This document shows positions 16,466-24,649 of a stretch of DNA of 64,000 nt, in pieces. Numbering within the stretch: the first letter of the stretch is position 1; each line of letters begins with the position of its first letter. A program made the position numbers and the translations under genes. The notes under the pieces are model-generated. The model saw only the letters and a list, made by a program, of their open reading frames with translations, had not been told where the DNA came from and ran no database searches. The DNA lies in NCBI RefSeq assembly GCF_018069565.1, contig NZ_JAGPNL010000008.1, positions 62,001 to 126,000 on the forward strand, in the 5' to 3' direction. The stretch comes from Streptomyces tagetis. Its GTDB lineage: Bacteria > Actinomycetota > Actinomycetes > Streptomycetales > Streptomycetaceae.

Positions 16466-16486
16466 TGGTCAAGCAAGAGTTGACCA
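16466..16486. promoter_or_regulatory. Inverted repeat upstream of the HTH gene
   Basis: TGGTCAA (16466-16472) and TTGACCA (16480-16486) are perfect inverted arms separated by seven bases, 57 bases before the downstream start codon. The region is conspicuously less GC-rich than its surroundings. It has the form of a dimeric repressor operator. The second arm also contains TTGACC, which could serve as a -35 hexamer. Confidence 0.45.
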
Positions 16487-16490
16487 CGCC

Positions 16491-16508
16491 GGACCGCCCG
16501 TGCGGTCC
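16491..16508 (+). terminator. Perfect hairpin followed by a T-rich stretch
   Basis: GGACCGC (16491-16497) and GCGGTCC (16502-16508) form a 7-bp stem with a four-base loop, followed by GATCCTTTTCAA. It could end transcription leaving the repeat array, or act as a leader hairpin for the gene starting at 16543. It is only 34 bases from that start. Confidence 0.45.
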
Positions 16509-16542
16509 GATCCTTTTCAACGCCGGTTCGAGAGGCTTGTTC

Positions 16543-17085
16543 ATGGCCGACCACGCAACCCACGACGCCCAGGCTCGGGCCAGCCTGCACTTGCTGGTGC
16601 GGGACATCGAGCGGGTCCGCCGGCAGGTGGACGCACTGCGCACCCTCACCGCCCAGTTGGGCAACGTCTACCGTCCGCGCCGCTCCGGCCCCGCCACGGG
16701 CTTCGTCGTCTACGGACGCGCCCCCGCCCCGACCGTCCGTCTCGCCCAGGAGCTGCGGGACAGTGTCGAGACCCTGGTCACGGCCGCGGTGGACTTCGAC
16801 CGCTCGCTCGGCTTCTCCTGGGACGCGGTGGGCTCGGCGCTCGGCGTCACCAAGCAGGCGGTGCACCGGCGGTACGGCGCCCGCCGGGCCGCGGCGCAGG
16901 CCGCCGCCGCGGAGGCCGCCGAGCACGTCCAGGAGGCGGCCGGCACCGGTCCCCGGGTCAACGTGGGCTCCGTCCCCACGGTCCCGGCGGCCCGCTCCAT
17001 GCCGACCCAGCCGACGTCGAGCAGCCCGGCCTTCCCCCACGACCCGACCCGGCCGGCCCCCTTCCCCTCCCCACGCAACGGCTGA
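16543..17085 (+). CDS. Small HTH-containing protein, unknown function
   Basis: A 180-residue protein. Residues 14-40 are helical and charged (LVRDIERVRRQVDALRTLTA, coiled-coil-like). Residues 91-111 read FSWDAVGSALGVTKQAVHRR, a convincing helix-turn-helix. The tail from about 120 is disordered, rich in Pro/Ser/Thr/Ala. Position between fmt and priA matches a conserved hypothetical gene I recall at this place in Streptomyces. The ATG at 16543 begins the protein-like sequence; the frame is open upstream only because it runs into the repeat array. Repeat-rich non-coding DNA lies on both sides. It may be a DNA-binding protein; target unknown. The nearby inverted repeat could be an autoregulatory site (inference). 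Confidence 0.75.
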   Translation: MADHATHDAQARASLHLLVRDIERVRRQVDALRTLTAQLGNVYRPRRSGPATGFVVYGRAPAPTVRLAQELRDSVETLVTAAVDFDRSLGFSWDAVGSALGVTKQAVHRRYGARRAAAQAAAAEAAEHVQEAAGTGPRVNVGSVPTVPAARSMPTQPTSSSPAFPHDPTRPAPFPSPRNG

Positions 17086-17099
17086 CCCGGCCTCCGGCC

Positions 17100-17953
17100 A
17101 CGCGAAGCGCTGATCCCGGCCGCCGGTGCGCCGCCGGCCGCGCAGCGGACCGCCCCCGACCACCCGCCGGCCCGCCCTCAGGTGGCGGCACTCTCCAGGG
17201 CGTGCCCGGCCCAGCGGACCGTCTGCCGCGCACGGGCCTACGGTCATCGCCCAGTGGACAACCCCGCCGAGACGACTGCCCCGGCAAGCCGCCCCGCCAG
17301 GCACGGCCACGTCCAGCCACCCGGTGGGGCGCGCACAACGTTCCCGTCTCAGGCAGCAGCCGGGCACGCCGCCCCGCCGCGCAACGGCTGCGCCCTGTGG
17401 CCCGGCAGACCACCTCGCCGCGACGGGCTGACGCCAGGGCTGCCCGGCACGCCGCCCACCGTGCCACCGCCGCTTCCGGACCTCGCGTGGCTCACCAGGC
17501 AACCGGCCCAGCGGGACCCCGCCACACGACGGACCTCAGCTCACCGCCCAGGGGGCCAGCTCGCCACGACGACGGACCCGGCAAGCCGCCCCGCCAGGCA
17601 TGGCCGCTTCCGACCACCCGGCAGGCCGCCCCGCCGCACCGGGCACCCCGGCACACCGCTCACCTCACCACCACCGTTTCCAGACCTCGCGTGGGCCCCG
17701 CCAAGCACAGCCGCTTCCAACCACCCCGCAGGCCACCCCGCCCCGCAACGGCTACGCGCCCCTCCGGCCGCCCCGCCGCCCCGGGCTGACACCGGGCAGC
17801 CCGGCGTGCCCCGCACCGCGCCACAGCGGCCCCCGGCAGCCCAGGCGGCCCCGCCGGGTCACCCCGCCGCGCGCCGCCCATCCTGCGCGCCTGCCGTTCC
17901 GGCGCCCCGCCCCCTTACCGGCGTCCTCCTGACCGCGCCCGCGTTGTCGCGCG
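17100..17953. repeat. Mosaic of dispersed imperfect repeats between the HTH gene and priA
   Basis: This 868-base gene-free interval contains long imperfect copies of the same text. CCGGCAAGCCGCCCCGCCAG occurs at 17281 and 17579. The 25-base stretch at 17466-17490, ending GACCTCGCGTGG, recurs at 17670-17694. The piece at 17599 recurs at 17706, and GCAACGGCTGCGC near 17381 recurs as GCAACGGCTACGC near 17745. The plus strand is strikingly C-rich, unlike the G-rich array on the other side of the HTH gene. No convincing coding sequence or RNA gene is seen; long frames in several phases are composition artefacts. Confidence 0.65.
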
Positions 17954-20104
17954 TCAGCCGATGTCGAGGGGGTCGACCCGTACCCACACGGGTGCCGCGC
18001 TCCCCCGGGCCATCCGGGACGCCTGCGCCGTCTTCAGGGCCGCTGCCAGGGCCGCGCCCCGGCCCGGCGGCACCCGGACCAGGGCACGCTCCCAGTGCTC
18101 GCCGGGAGGCGGAGCGCCCGACCTGCGCGGACTGCCCACGGCCGCGACCGGGAGCGGCACCGGGCCCAGCACCTCGGCCTCCACCGGCAGTTCCACCGCG
18201 CGCAGGAAGTCCGCCACCGCCTCCGCCGGCCCCGCCACGGACGCCATCCGCGACACCGGCGGGAAGCCCAGCTCCGCCCGCTCGGCCAGCTCCCGCACCG
18301 CGTGACCCACCGGGTCCCAGCGCACCAGCGCCTGCACGGGACGCAGCGTGGGCTCGGCGACCACCACGACCGTGCCGCCCGCGCCCTGCGGACGCACCAG
18401 CGCGGCGGCGGCGAGCCAGCGCCGCAAGGCGTCCTCGCCGGCCCGCAGGTCGGGCCGTCCGAGCATCGCCCAGCCGTCGAGCAGCAGGGCCGCCGCGTAC
18501 CCGCCCTCCGCCACCGGCTCCGCGCCCGGCGTGCTCACCACCAGCGCGGGGGCCGGGGACACCGTGTCGAGGACGTGCTCCCGCCCCGAGGTCCGTACCG
18601 GCACGGCCGGGAAGGCCCGCCCCAGCTCCTCGGCGGTGCGCCGGGCCCCCACGATCTGGGCGCGCAGCCGGAAGGACCCGCACTCCGGGCAGTGCCAGCC
18701 GTCCTCCTGCCGCCCGCACCATCCGCAGCGCGGCGCGGCCCCGGACTCCTGCCCCTGCAACGGCCCCGCGCAGTGCCCGCACCGCGCGGGCGTCCGGCAC
18801 GCGGCACACGCCATCCGCGGTACGTAGCCGCGCCGCGGCACCTGCACCAGCACCGGGCCGTGCCGCAGCCCCTCCCGGGCGGCCTGCCAGGCGAGCGTCG
18901 GCAGCCGGGCGGCCCGCGCGGCCTCGTCCCGGGCCAGGTCGCCGTCGCCGACCGTGCGCACCAAGGGCGCGGTGGCCCGCACCCGCTCGCGCACGGCGAT
19001 CAGCGGGCGGGCCCAGCCGGTCTCCACGAGCTGGGCGGCCTCCACCGTGCAGTTCCAGCCGCCCAGCAGGAAGGCGCACCGGTCCTGGGTGGCGCGCAGC
19101 ACCAGCACCTCGCGGGCGTGCGGCTGCGGGGCGTGCTGTTCGGCGAGGGAGTCGTCGCCGTCGTCCCAGAGGGCGACCAGGCCGAGGTCGCGCACCGGGG
19201 CGAACATGGCCGCCCGGGTGCCGACCACGGCCCGTACCGACCCCCGGCGCACGGCGAGCCACCGCGCGTACCGCTTCTCCGGTCCGGCGTCGGCGGTGAG
19301 CACGGCGTGCCGGCCCTCGCCGAGGAGCGCGGTCAGCGCCGCGTCGGCCCGTGCGACGGCCCGCCCGTCCGGCAGGACGACGAGCGCGCCCCGGCCGGAG
19401 GCCAGCGTCGCGGCGACGGCCCGCGCCAGCTCCTCTGCCCACTCGGGTCCGGGCAGCGCGTTCCACACCGCGCGCGGCGCGGTGCCCGAGGCGAGGGCGG
19501 CGAGGAAGGCGGGGCCGCGTTCGTAGCGCTCCCAGGTGCCGGGGCCGGGCGCCTCGGGGGGCGGCAGCGGCTCGGGCGAGGGGCGCCGCTCGGCGCGGGC
19601 GCTGCGCGGCGGCACGGCGAGTTGCAGCACGTCGGCGAGGCTGCCCGCGTACCGGTCGGCGACGGCGCGGGCGAGGCCGAGCAGTTGCTCGTCGAGGACC
19701 GGCTCGGGCGAGACGACCTGGGCCAGTGCGGCGAGCGGACCGGAGTAGTCGGACTCGGCGAGCCGCTCGACGAGGAAGCCGCCGACGAGTCCGCCGCCCT
19801 CGCGCCGCCCGTCCCGCACCCGGTGCCGTCCGGCGCCGAAACGCACCCGCACCCGTACGCCCGGACGGGCGTCGGCGTCGAGTTCCTCGGGGACCGCGTA
19901 GTCGAAGTACCGGTCGAGGTGGAGGACGCCCTTGTCGACCAGGACGCGGGCGACGGGCAGCTCCCTGGCGAGGGCGGCGCCGCGCCAGGTACGCGGTTTG
20001 GCCCGCGGCGGCCTGGCCGCGCGCACGGTCTCCCGGATGAACGCGAGCTGCTCCGGCGGCGCGTCCTCACCGCCGCCTTCCGGGGGTCCGTTCTCGCTGC
20101 TCAC
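17954..20104 (-). CDS. priA: PriA-like primosomal protein with degenerate ATPase motifs
   Basis: A 716-residue protein that by family loads the replication restart machinery at stalled forks. The N-terminal 3'BD-like domain is present (VARVLVDKGVLHLDRYFDYA, about residues 50-70). The zinc-binding Cys cluster is also present (ACRTPARCGHCAGP, CGWCGRQEDGWHCPECGSFR). Where other PriA proteins have Walker A (GxTGSGKT) this one reads APRAVWNALPGPEWAEELAR with no Gly-Lys-Thr, and the DEEH box is replaced by ALWDDGDDS. It is therefore unlikely to be an active helicase, as is known for actinobacterial 'probable primosomal protein N''. It starts at the GTG at 20104 after an AT-richer leader; the ribosome-binding site is weak. 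Confidence 0.88.
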   Translation of the reverse strand: MSSENGPPEGGGEDAPPEQLAFIRETVRAARPPRAKPRTWRGAALARELPVARVLVDKGVLHLDRYFDYAVPEELDADARPGVRVRVRFGAGRHRVRDGRREGGGLVGGFLVERLAESDYSGPLAALAQVVSPEPVLDEQLLGLARAVADRYAGSLADVLQLAVPPRSARAERRPSPEPLPPPEAPGPGTWERYERGPAFLAALASGTAPRAVWNALPGPEWAEELARAVAATLASGRGALVVLPDGRAVARADAALTALLGEGRHAVLTADAGPEKRYARWLAVRRGSVRAVVGTRAAMFAPVRDLGLVALWDDGDDSLAEQHAPQPHAREVLVLRATQDRCAFLLGGWNCTVEAAQLVETGWARPLIAVRERVRATAPLVRTVGDGDLARDEAARAARLPTLAWQAAREGLRHGPVLVQVPRRGYVPRMACAACRTPARCGHCAGPLQGQESGAAPRCGWCGRQEDGWHCPECGSFRLRAQIVGARRTAEELGRAFPAVPVRTSGREHVLDTVSPAPALVVSTPGAEPVAEGGYAAALLLDGWAMLGRPDLRAGEDALRRWLAAAALVRPQGAGGTVVVVAEPTLRPVQALVRWDPVGHAVRELAERAELGFPPVSRMASVAGPAEAVADFLRAVELPVEAEVLGPVPLPVAAVGSPRRSGAPPPGEHWERALVRVPPGRGAALAAALKTAQASRMARGSAAPVWVRVDPLDIG

Positions 20105-20243
20105 GCTTGCATTCTTACCAAACGCCACCGACAACCGCGGGCCCCGCCGGGGGCGGGGCCGGCTCCGCGAGGTCCCGCCCGGCCCACAGCCCGCGCCCCG
20201 GGACACACCGAAGCCCACAGCCCCGCCCCCGGAACACGCCGAA

Positions 20244-20271
20244 GCCCGGCGCCCCTGTCGGGACACCGGGC
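20244..20271 (-). terminator. Hairpin downstream of metK
   Basis: GCCCGG (20244-20249) pairs with CCGGGC (20266-20271), and the 16-base interior can extend with CCC/GGG. It lies 45 bases after the metK stop on the minus strand and ahead of priA. There is no strong T tract, as is usual in high-GC terminators. Confidence 0.4.
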
Positions 20272-20315
20272 CTCGCGCCGTACTACCGTCGGCGCACCGC
20301 GTGGTCGGGGCCGTG

Positions 20316-21536
20316 CTACAGCCCCGCCGCCTCCCGCAGCGCGTCCACGCGGTCCGTGCGCTCCCAGGTGAAGTCGGGAAGCTCACGGCCGAAGTGGCCG
20401 TACGCCGCGGTCTGGGCGTAGATCGGGCGGAGCAGGTCGAGGTCGCGGATGATGGCGGCCGGCCGGAGGTCGAAGACCTCGTCGATGGCCTTCTCGATCT
20501 TCTCCGGCTCGATCTTGGCGGTGCCGAAGGTCTCCACGAAGAGGCCGACCGGCTCGGCCTTGCCGATCGCGTAGGCGACCTGGACCTCGCAGCGGGCGGC
20601 GAGCCCGGCGGCGACCACGTTCTTGGCGACCCAGCGCATCGCGTAGGCGGCGGAGCGGTCCACCTTGGACGGGTCCTTGCCGGAGAAGGCGCCGCCGCCG
20701 TGGCGGGCCATGCCGCCGTAGGTGTCGATGATGATCTTGCGGCCGGTCAGGCCCGCGTCGCCCATCGGGCCGCCGATCTCGAAGCGGCCGGTGGGGTTGA
20801 CCAGCAGGCGGTAGTTCTCCGTGTCGAGCTTGATGCCGTCGTCCAGCAGCGCCTTCAGCTCGGGCTCCACGACGAACTCGCGGATGTCCGGCGCGAGCAG
20901 CGACTCCAGGTCGATGTCGCTGGCGTGCTGGGAGGAGACGACCACGGTGTCGAGGCGGACGGCCTTGTCGCCGTCGTACTCGATGGTGACCTGGGTCTTC
21001 CCGTCGGGGCGTAGGTACGGGATGGTGCCGTTCTTGCGGACGTCCGAGAGGCGCTTGGAGAGGCGGTGCGCCAGGAAGATCGGCAGCGGCATCAGCGTCG
21101 GCGTCTCGTCCGAGGCGTAGCCGAACATCAGGCCCTGGTCGCCGGCGCCCTGCCGGTCCAGTTCGTCCAGTGCTCCGCCCGCGGCGCTCTCGACCCGGGA
21201 CTCGTACGCGGTGTCGACCCCCTGCGCGATGTCCGGGGACTGGGCGCCGATCGACACGGAGACGCCGCAGGAGGCGCCGTCGAAGCCCTTCTTGGAGGAG
21301 TCGTAACCGATCTCCAGGATCGTGCCGCGCACCAGCGTGGCGATGTCCGCGTACGCCTTGGTCGTGACCTCTCCGGCGACGTGCACCAGACCGGTCGTGA
21401 TCAGGGTTTCGACGGCGACCCGGGAGGCCGGGTCCTCACGCAGTAGCGCGTCGAGAATCGTGTCGCTGATCTGGTCAGCGATCTTGTCGGGGTGACCTTC
21501 GGTCACGGACTCCGAGGTGAACAGGCGACGGGACAC
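20316..21536 (-). CDS. metK: S-adenosylmethionine synthetase
   Basis: A 406-residue methionine adenosyltransferase making SAM from methionine and ATP. N-terminal signature SESVTEGHPDKIADQISDTI contains the catalytic His and ATP-binding residues. The phosphate loop GGGAFSGKDPSKVDRSAAYA and the GIMIGYAS-type loop (MFGYASDETP) are intact. I chose the GTG at 21536 (VSRRLFTSES) because AGGGAG lies seven bases upstream and it gives the usual Streptomyces length. The frame continues to 21599 without features. I see no SAM riboswitch in the 240 bases upstream. Confidence 0.96.
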   Translation of the reverse strand: MSRRLFTSESVTEGHPDKIADQISDTILDALLREDPASRVAVETLITTGLVHVAGEVTTKAYADIATLVRGTILEIGYDSSKKGFDGASCGVSVSIGAQSPDIAQGVDTAYESRVESAAGGALDELDRQGAGDQGLMFGYASDETPTLMPLPIFLAHRLSKRLSDVRKNGTIPYLRPDGKTQVTIEYDGDKAVRLDTVVVSSQHASDIDLESLLAPDIREFVVEPELKALLDDGIKLDTENYRLLVNPTGRFEIGGPMGDAGLTGRKIIIDTYGGMARHGGGAFSGKDPSKVDRSAAYAMRWVAKNVVAAGLAARCEVQVAYAIGKAEPVGLFVETFGTAKIEPEKIEKAIDEVFDLRPAAIIRDLDLLRPIYAQTAAYGHFGRELPDFTWERTDRVDALREAAGL

Positions 21537-21778
21537 AACGCTCCCTGTGGTTGCAGCGGCTGCTGGCTGATCATTGGCGGACGGCGCGGGGAGCTGCACC
21601 CGGCGACGCCCTGGAACAGTTTATCGGTCGCGCTCTGCCGCGGACCCACCCGTCTCAGCTCTCGGGAGGGCTGTGACCTGCGGCACGGGCATTCTGCCCA
21701 ATCGTGCACGGGCTTGGCCAGGGGCGCCACGCGTGAAGGGGCGCGTTCACCCGCGCGCGGCGCGGCGGAACGGGCGGT

Positions 21779-22981
21779 TCACTCAAGGCGGGCCACGACC
21801 AGGTCCCACACCTTTTCGGCCAGGGCTTCCTTGGGTCCGTACGGGACCGGGGTCTCGGTGCCGTCGGCGCCGAGCACCACGGCCTCGTTCTCCTCGGAGC
21901 CGAAGGTCTTGCGCTCGCCCACCTCGTTGACCACGAGGAGGTCGCAGCCCTTGCGCTTCAGCTTGGCCCGGCCGTTGGCGAGGACGTCGTCGGTCTCGGC
22001 GGCGAAGCCGACCACGACCTGGCCGGGGCGGGCCCGCCCGGCCGCCACCTCGGCGAGGATGTCGGGGTTGCGGACCAGGGCGATCGGCTCGGGGTCGCGG
22101 CCCTCCTGCTTCTTGATCTTCCCCGTGGCGTACTCCGCCGGGCGGAAGTCCGCGACGGCGGCGGCCATGACGACCGCGTCGGCGTCCGCGGCGGCCCGCA
22201 GCACCGCCTCCCGCAGCTCCACGGCGGTCCCGGCCCGGACCACGTCGACCCCGGCCGGGTCGGGCAGGGCGGTGTTGGCCGAGACCAGCGTGACGCGGGC
22301 GCCCCGGGCGGCGGCGGTGCGGGCGAGGGCGTACCCCTGCTTGCCCGAGGAGCGGTTGCCCAGGAAGCGGACCGGGTCGAGCGGCTCCCGGGTGCCCCCG
22401 GCGCTGATCACGACGTGCCGTCCGGCGAGGTCGGGGGCGGCGGCGGTGCGGGCGAGCACCCGGCGGCAGACCTCGAAGATCTCGCCCGGGTCGGGCAGCC
22501 GGCCCTTGCCGGTGTCGGCGCCGGTGAGGCGGCCCACGGCGGGCTCGATGACGACGGCGCCGCGGCGGCGCAGCACCGCCACGTTCTCCTGGGTGGCGGG
22601 GTGCTCCCACATCTCGGTGTGCATGGCGGGGGCGAAGACGACCGGGCAGCGGGCGGTGAGCAGGGTGTTGGTGAGGAGGTCGTCGGCGAGTCCGTGGGCG
22701 GCGCGGGCGAGCAGGTCGGCGGTGGCGGGGGCGACGACGACCAGGTCGGCGCGCTGGCCGATGCGGACGTGCGGGACCTGGTGGACCTCGTCCCAGACCT
22801 CGGTCGAGACCGGGTGGCCGGAGAGGGCGGACCAGGTGGCGGCGCCGACGAAGTGCAGCGCGGACGCGGTGGGCACGACCCGGACCGAGTGGCCCGACTC
22901 GGTGAGTCTGCGCAGCAGCTCACACGCCTTGTACGCGGCGATCCCGCCGCTGACTCCCAGGACGACCTCGGGCTTGTCCAC
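21779..22981 (-). CDS. coaBC: Bifunctional phosphopantothenoylcysteine decarboxylase/synthetase
   Basis: A 400-residue coenzyme A biosynthesis enzyme. The N-terminal flavoprotein CoaC half (about 1-185) has VVLGVSGGIAAYKACELLRR, VVAPATADLLARAAHGLADD and the PAMHTEMWEHPATQ substrate segment. The C-terminal CoaB half has VVISAGGTREPLDPVRFLGN, NRSSGKQGYALA, MAAAVADFRP and the Lys-rich KIKKQEG. Together they convert 4'-phosphopantothenate and cysteine to 4'-phosphopantetheine. It starts at the GTG at 22981 with GGGGAGAGACG upstream. It lies downstream of rpoZ, as in many bacteria, but a strong hairpin stands between. Confidence 0.95.
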   Translation of the reverse strand: MDKPEVVLGVSGGIAAYKACELLRRLTESGHSVRVVPTASALHFVGAATWSALSGHPVSTEVWDEVHQVPHVRIGQRADLVVVAPATADLLARAAHGLADDLLTNTLLTARCPVVFAPAMHTEMWEHPATQENVAVLRRRGAVVIEPAVGRLTGADTGKGRLPDPGEIFEVCRRVLARTAAAPDLAGRHVVISAGGTREPLDPVRFLGNRSSGKQGYALARTAAARGARVTLVSANTALPDPAGVDVVRAGTAVELREAVLRAAADADAVVMAAAVADFRPAEYATGKIKKQEGRDPEPIALVRNPDILAEVAAGRARPGQVVVGFAAETDDVLANGRAKLKRKGCDLLVVNEVGERKTFGSEENEAVVLGADGTETPVPYGPKEALAEKVWDLVVARLE

Positions 22982-23037
22982 CGTCTCTCCCCGCAGCTCG
23001 GAACAGGACCTCGGAAAACGTACAGCCCCATCACACA

Positions 23038-23071
23038 CCACAGGCCCGGCGGGGGGCCGCCGGGCCTGTGG
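23038..23071 (-). terminator. Strong hairpin between rpoZ and coaBC
   Basis: Arms 23038-23052 and 23057-23071 are perfectly complementary (15 bp) around a GGGG loop. It lies 25 bases after the rpoZ stop and 57 bases before the coaBC start, so it should terminate or attenuate rpoZ transcription before coaBC. Confidence 0.7.
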
Positions 23072-23096
23072 AAAAGTCAGCGTCGGGCTGACGATA

Positions 23097-23369
23097 CTAC
23101 TGGGCGGGGCCCTCGACGGCCTCGGACGTCAGCAGTCCCGCGTTGATCTCGCGCAGGGCGATCGAGAGCGGCTTCTCGTGGACGTGCGTGTCGACGAGGG
23201 GACCGACGTACTCGAGGAGGCCCTCGCCGAGCTGCGAGTAGTACGCGTTGATCTGGCGGGCCCGCTTGGCCGCGTAGATCACGAGGCTGTACTTCGAGTC
23301 GGTTGCCTCGAGGAGCTCGTCGATCGGCGGGTTGATGATGCCCTCGGGCGCGGAGATGGAAGAGGACAC
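23097..23369 (-). CDS. rpoZ: RNA polymerase omega subunit
   Basis: A 90-residue omega subunit that helps fold and stabilise the beta' subunit of RNA polymerase. The sequence contains the omega core NPPIDELLEATDSKYSLVIY, with AAKRARQINAYYSQLGEG after it, and the actinobacterial C-terminal extension PLVDTHVHEKPLSIALREIN. It starts at a GTG at 23369 with GGAAGG upstream. It lies 67 bases after gmk on the same strand, the conserved gmk-rpoZ order. Confidence 0.95.
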   Translation of the reverse strand: MSSSISAPEGIINPPIDELLEATDSKYSLVIYAAKRARQINAYYSQLGEGLLEYVGPLVDTHVHEKPLSIALREINAGLLTSEAVEGPAQ

Positions 23370-23436
23370 GCTCTACCTTCCGATGGATGGGAAAGATGCA
23401 GTCGGGGTGACCGGCCGGTACGCAGACCTGTCGCGA

Positions 23437-24030
23437 TCACACGACGTTCGTCAAGGCTAGCAGCTCGCGCGCCACGTCCTCGACGGAGGTGTTGACCAGG
23501 GTCCGGTCGAACTCCGGCTCGGCGGCCAGTTCCACCCGGGCCGCGGCGAGCCGGCGCTCGATCACCTCGGGCGATTCCGTGCCCCGGCCGGTGAGCCTGC
23601 GCACCAGCTCCTCCCAGGAGGGCGGGGCGAGGAACACCAGTTGGGCGTCGGCCATGGACTCGCGGACCTGCCGCGCGCCCTGGAGGTCGATCTCCAGCAG
23701 CACCGGCTCGCCGGCCTCCAGGCGTTCCACCACGGCCGCGCGCGGCGTGCCGTAGCGGTTGCCGGCGAACTCGGCCCACTCCAGCAGCTCACCGTTGGCG
23801 ATCAGCTTGTCCATCTCGTCGTCGCTGACGAAGAAGTAGTGGACGCCGTGCTGCTCGCCGGGCCGGGGCTTGCGGGTCGTGGCCGACACCGAGAGCCAGA
23901 CCTCGGGGTGTTCCTTGCGCAGATGGGCGACGACCGTGCTCTTGCCGACCCCGGAGGGGCCGGAGAGCACGGTCAGCCGCGGACGTGCGTCCGGAGGTAC
24001 GGGGGACGTCCCCCGGGGTGTTGCTGCCAT
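23437..24030 (-). CDS. gmk: Guanylate kinase
   Basis: A 197-residue kinase phosphorylating GMP or dGMP to the diphosphate. The P-loop is LTVLSGPSGVGKSTVVAHL (about residues 19-37). The GMP-binding segment includes SATTRKPRPGEQHGVHYFFV, and the lid region has EIDLQGARQVRESM and RRLTGRGTESPEVIERRL. A short Pro-rich leader precedes the fold. It starts at the ATG at 24030. It is 36 bases downstream of the sIHF gene. Confidence 0.95.
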   Translation of the reverse strand: MAATPRGTSPVPPDARPRLTVLSGPSGVGKSTVVAHLRKEHPEVWLSVSATTRKPRPGEQHGVHYFFVSDDEMDKLIANGELLEWAEFAGNRYGTPRAAVVERLEAGEPVLLEIDLQGARQVRESMADAQLVFLAPPSWEELVRRLTGRGTESPEVIERRLAAARVELAAEPEFDRTLVNTSVEDVARELLALTNVV

Positions 24031-24066
24031 GCGGCGATTATTCCAGTAATCCGGAGTGCTCCGGAC

Positions 24067-24390
24067 TCAGCCGCCGGTGCTGCCGAACTCGCGCTCCAGT
24101 GAGGCGATCTGGTTGGAGCCGAGACCGCGCACGCGACGGCTCTCGGAGATGCCGAGCCGCTCCATGATCTGCTTGGCGCGGACTTTGCCCACGCCCGGCA
24201 GGGACTCCAGGAGGGCGGAGACCTTCATCTTGCCGATGACGTCGTTCTCCTGGCCCTGCTTGATGACCTCGTGCAGGGAGGCGCCGGAGTGCTTGAGTCG
24301 ATTCTTGACCTCGGCCCGCTCCCGGCGAGCCGCGGCGGCCTTTTCGAGCGCGGCTGCGCGCTGTTCAGGGGTAAGGGGCGGAAGAGCCAC
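24067..24390 (-). CDS. sihF: Streptomyces integration host factor-like nucleoid protein sIHF
   Basis: A 107-residue DNA-binding nucleoid protein specific to actinobacteria (mIHF in mycobacteria). The N-terminal helix is LPPLTPEQRAAALEKAAAAR. The helix-two-turns-helix is SALLESLPGVGKVRAKQIME, and the basic helix RLGISESRRVRGLGSNQIAS follows. It binds and bends DNA and influences development and antibiotic production in S. coelicolor. It starts at the GTG at 24390 with GAGGTGA eight bases upstream; the frame is open to 24453. A TAGGTT -10-like box at 24443-24438 could drive it. It is not related in sequence to the bacterial IHF alpha/beta proteins. Confidence 0.95.
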   Translation of the reverse strand: MALPPLTPEQRAAALEKAAAARRERAEVKNRLKHSGASLHEVIKQGQENDVIGKMKVSALLESLPGVGKVRAKQIMERLGISESRRVRGLGSNQIASLEREFGSTGG

Positions 24391-24437
24391 GCCTACGTCA
24401 CCTCGGATGTCGAACTGTCGGATACGGACCGGTGAGG

Positions 24438-24443
24438 AACCTA
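24438..24443 (-). promoter_or_regulatory. -10-like box for the sIHF gene
   Basis: TAGGTT on the minus strand (24443-24438) matches the Streptomyces -10 consensus and would start transcription about 40 bases before the GTG start of the sIHF gene. I cannot pick a clear -35 hexamer upstream. Confidence 0.3.
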
Positions 24444-24594
24444 GTCGCCCCACACCCGGGGAGCCACGAGCAACACGCTTGCCCGTTCCTCCCCACTGTC
24501 TTGAGGGGCGTGGGAGGCGCCCCCACTCGACGGAGACTAGCGGTCCAGTCCGCCGGAGTCAGCGAGAACAGCGGAAAAGTCCTGGTCAGCCTCC

Positions 24595-24648
24595 GTCAGG
24601 CCAGACATTTAGGACATATTGCCTCGGATTCGAGGATGTATGCCTGAC
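24595..24648 (-). terminator. Nested inverted repeats after pyrF
   Basis: GTCAGGC (24595-24601) pairs with GCCTGAC (24642-24648). Inside lies a second hairpin CCTCG-GATT-CGAGG (24622-24635), extended by GGCATA/TATG-type pairing. The element begins two bases beyond the pyrF stop codon and is AT-rich for this genome. It probably ends the pyr operon transcript; a processing site is an alternative. Confidence 0.45.
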
Positions 24649-24649
24649 T

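Noticed and set aside
15714..16483. Long open frames on both strands through the 26-bp array, translating as Arg/Ala/Gly-rich repeat proteins
   Set aside because: All frames are open because of composition and the unit is not a multiple of three. No start signal or family resemblance.
17182..17950. Long Pro/Arg-rich open frames after the HTH gene
   Set aside because: Present in several phases on both strands, no ribosome-binding site, and the sequence is internally repetitive at the DNA level.
21537..21778. SAM riboswitch upstream of metK
   Set aside because: No recognisable SAM-I/II/IV core or attenuator in the 240 bases; a plain Shine-Dalgarno precedes the GTG.
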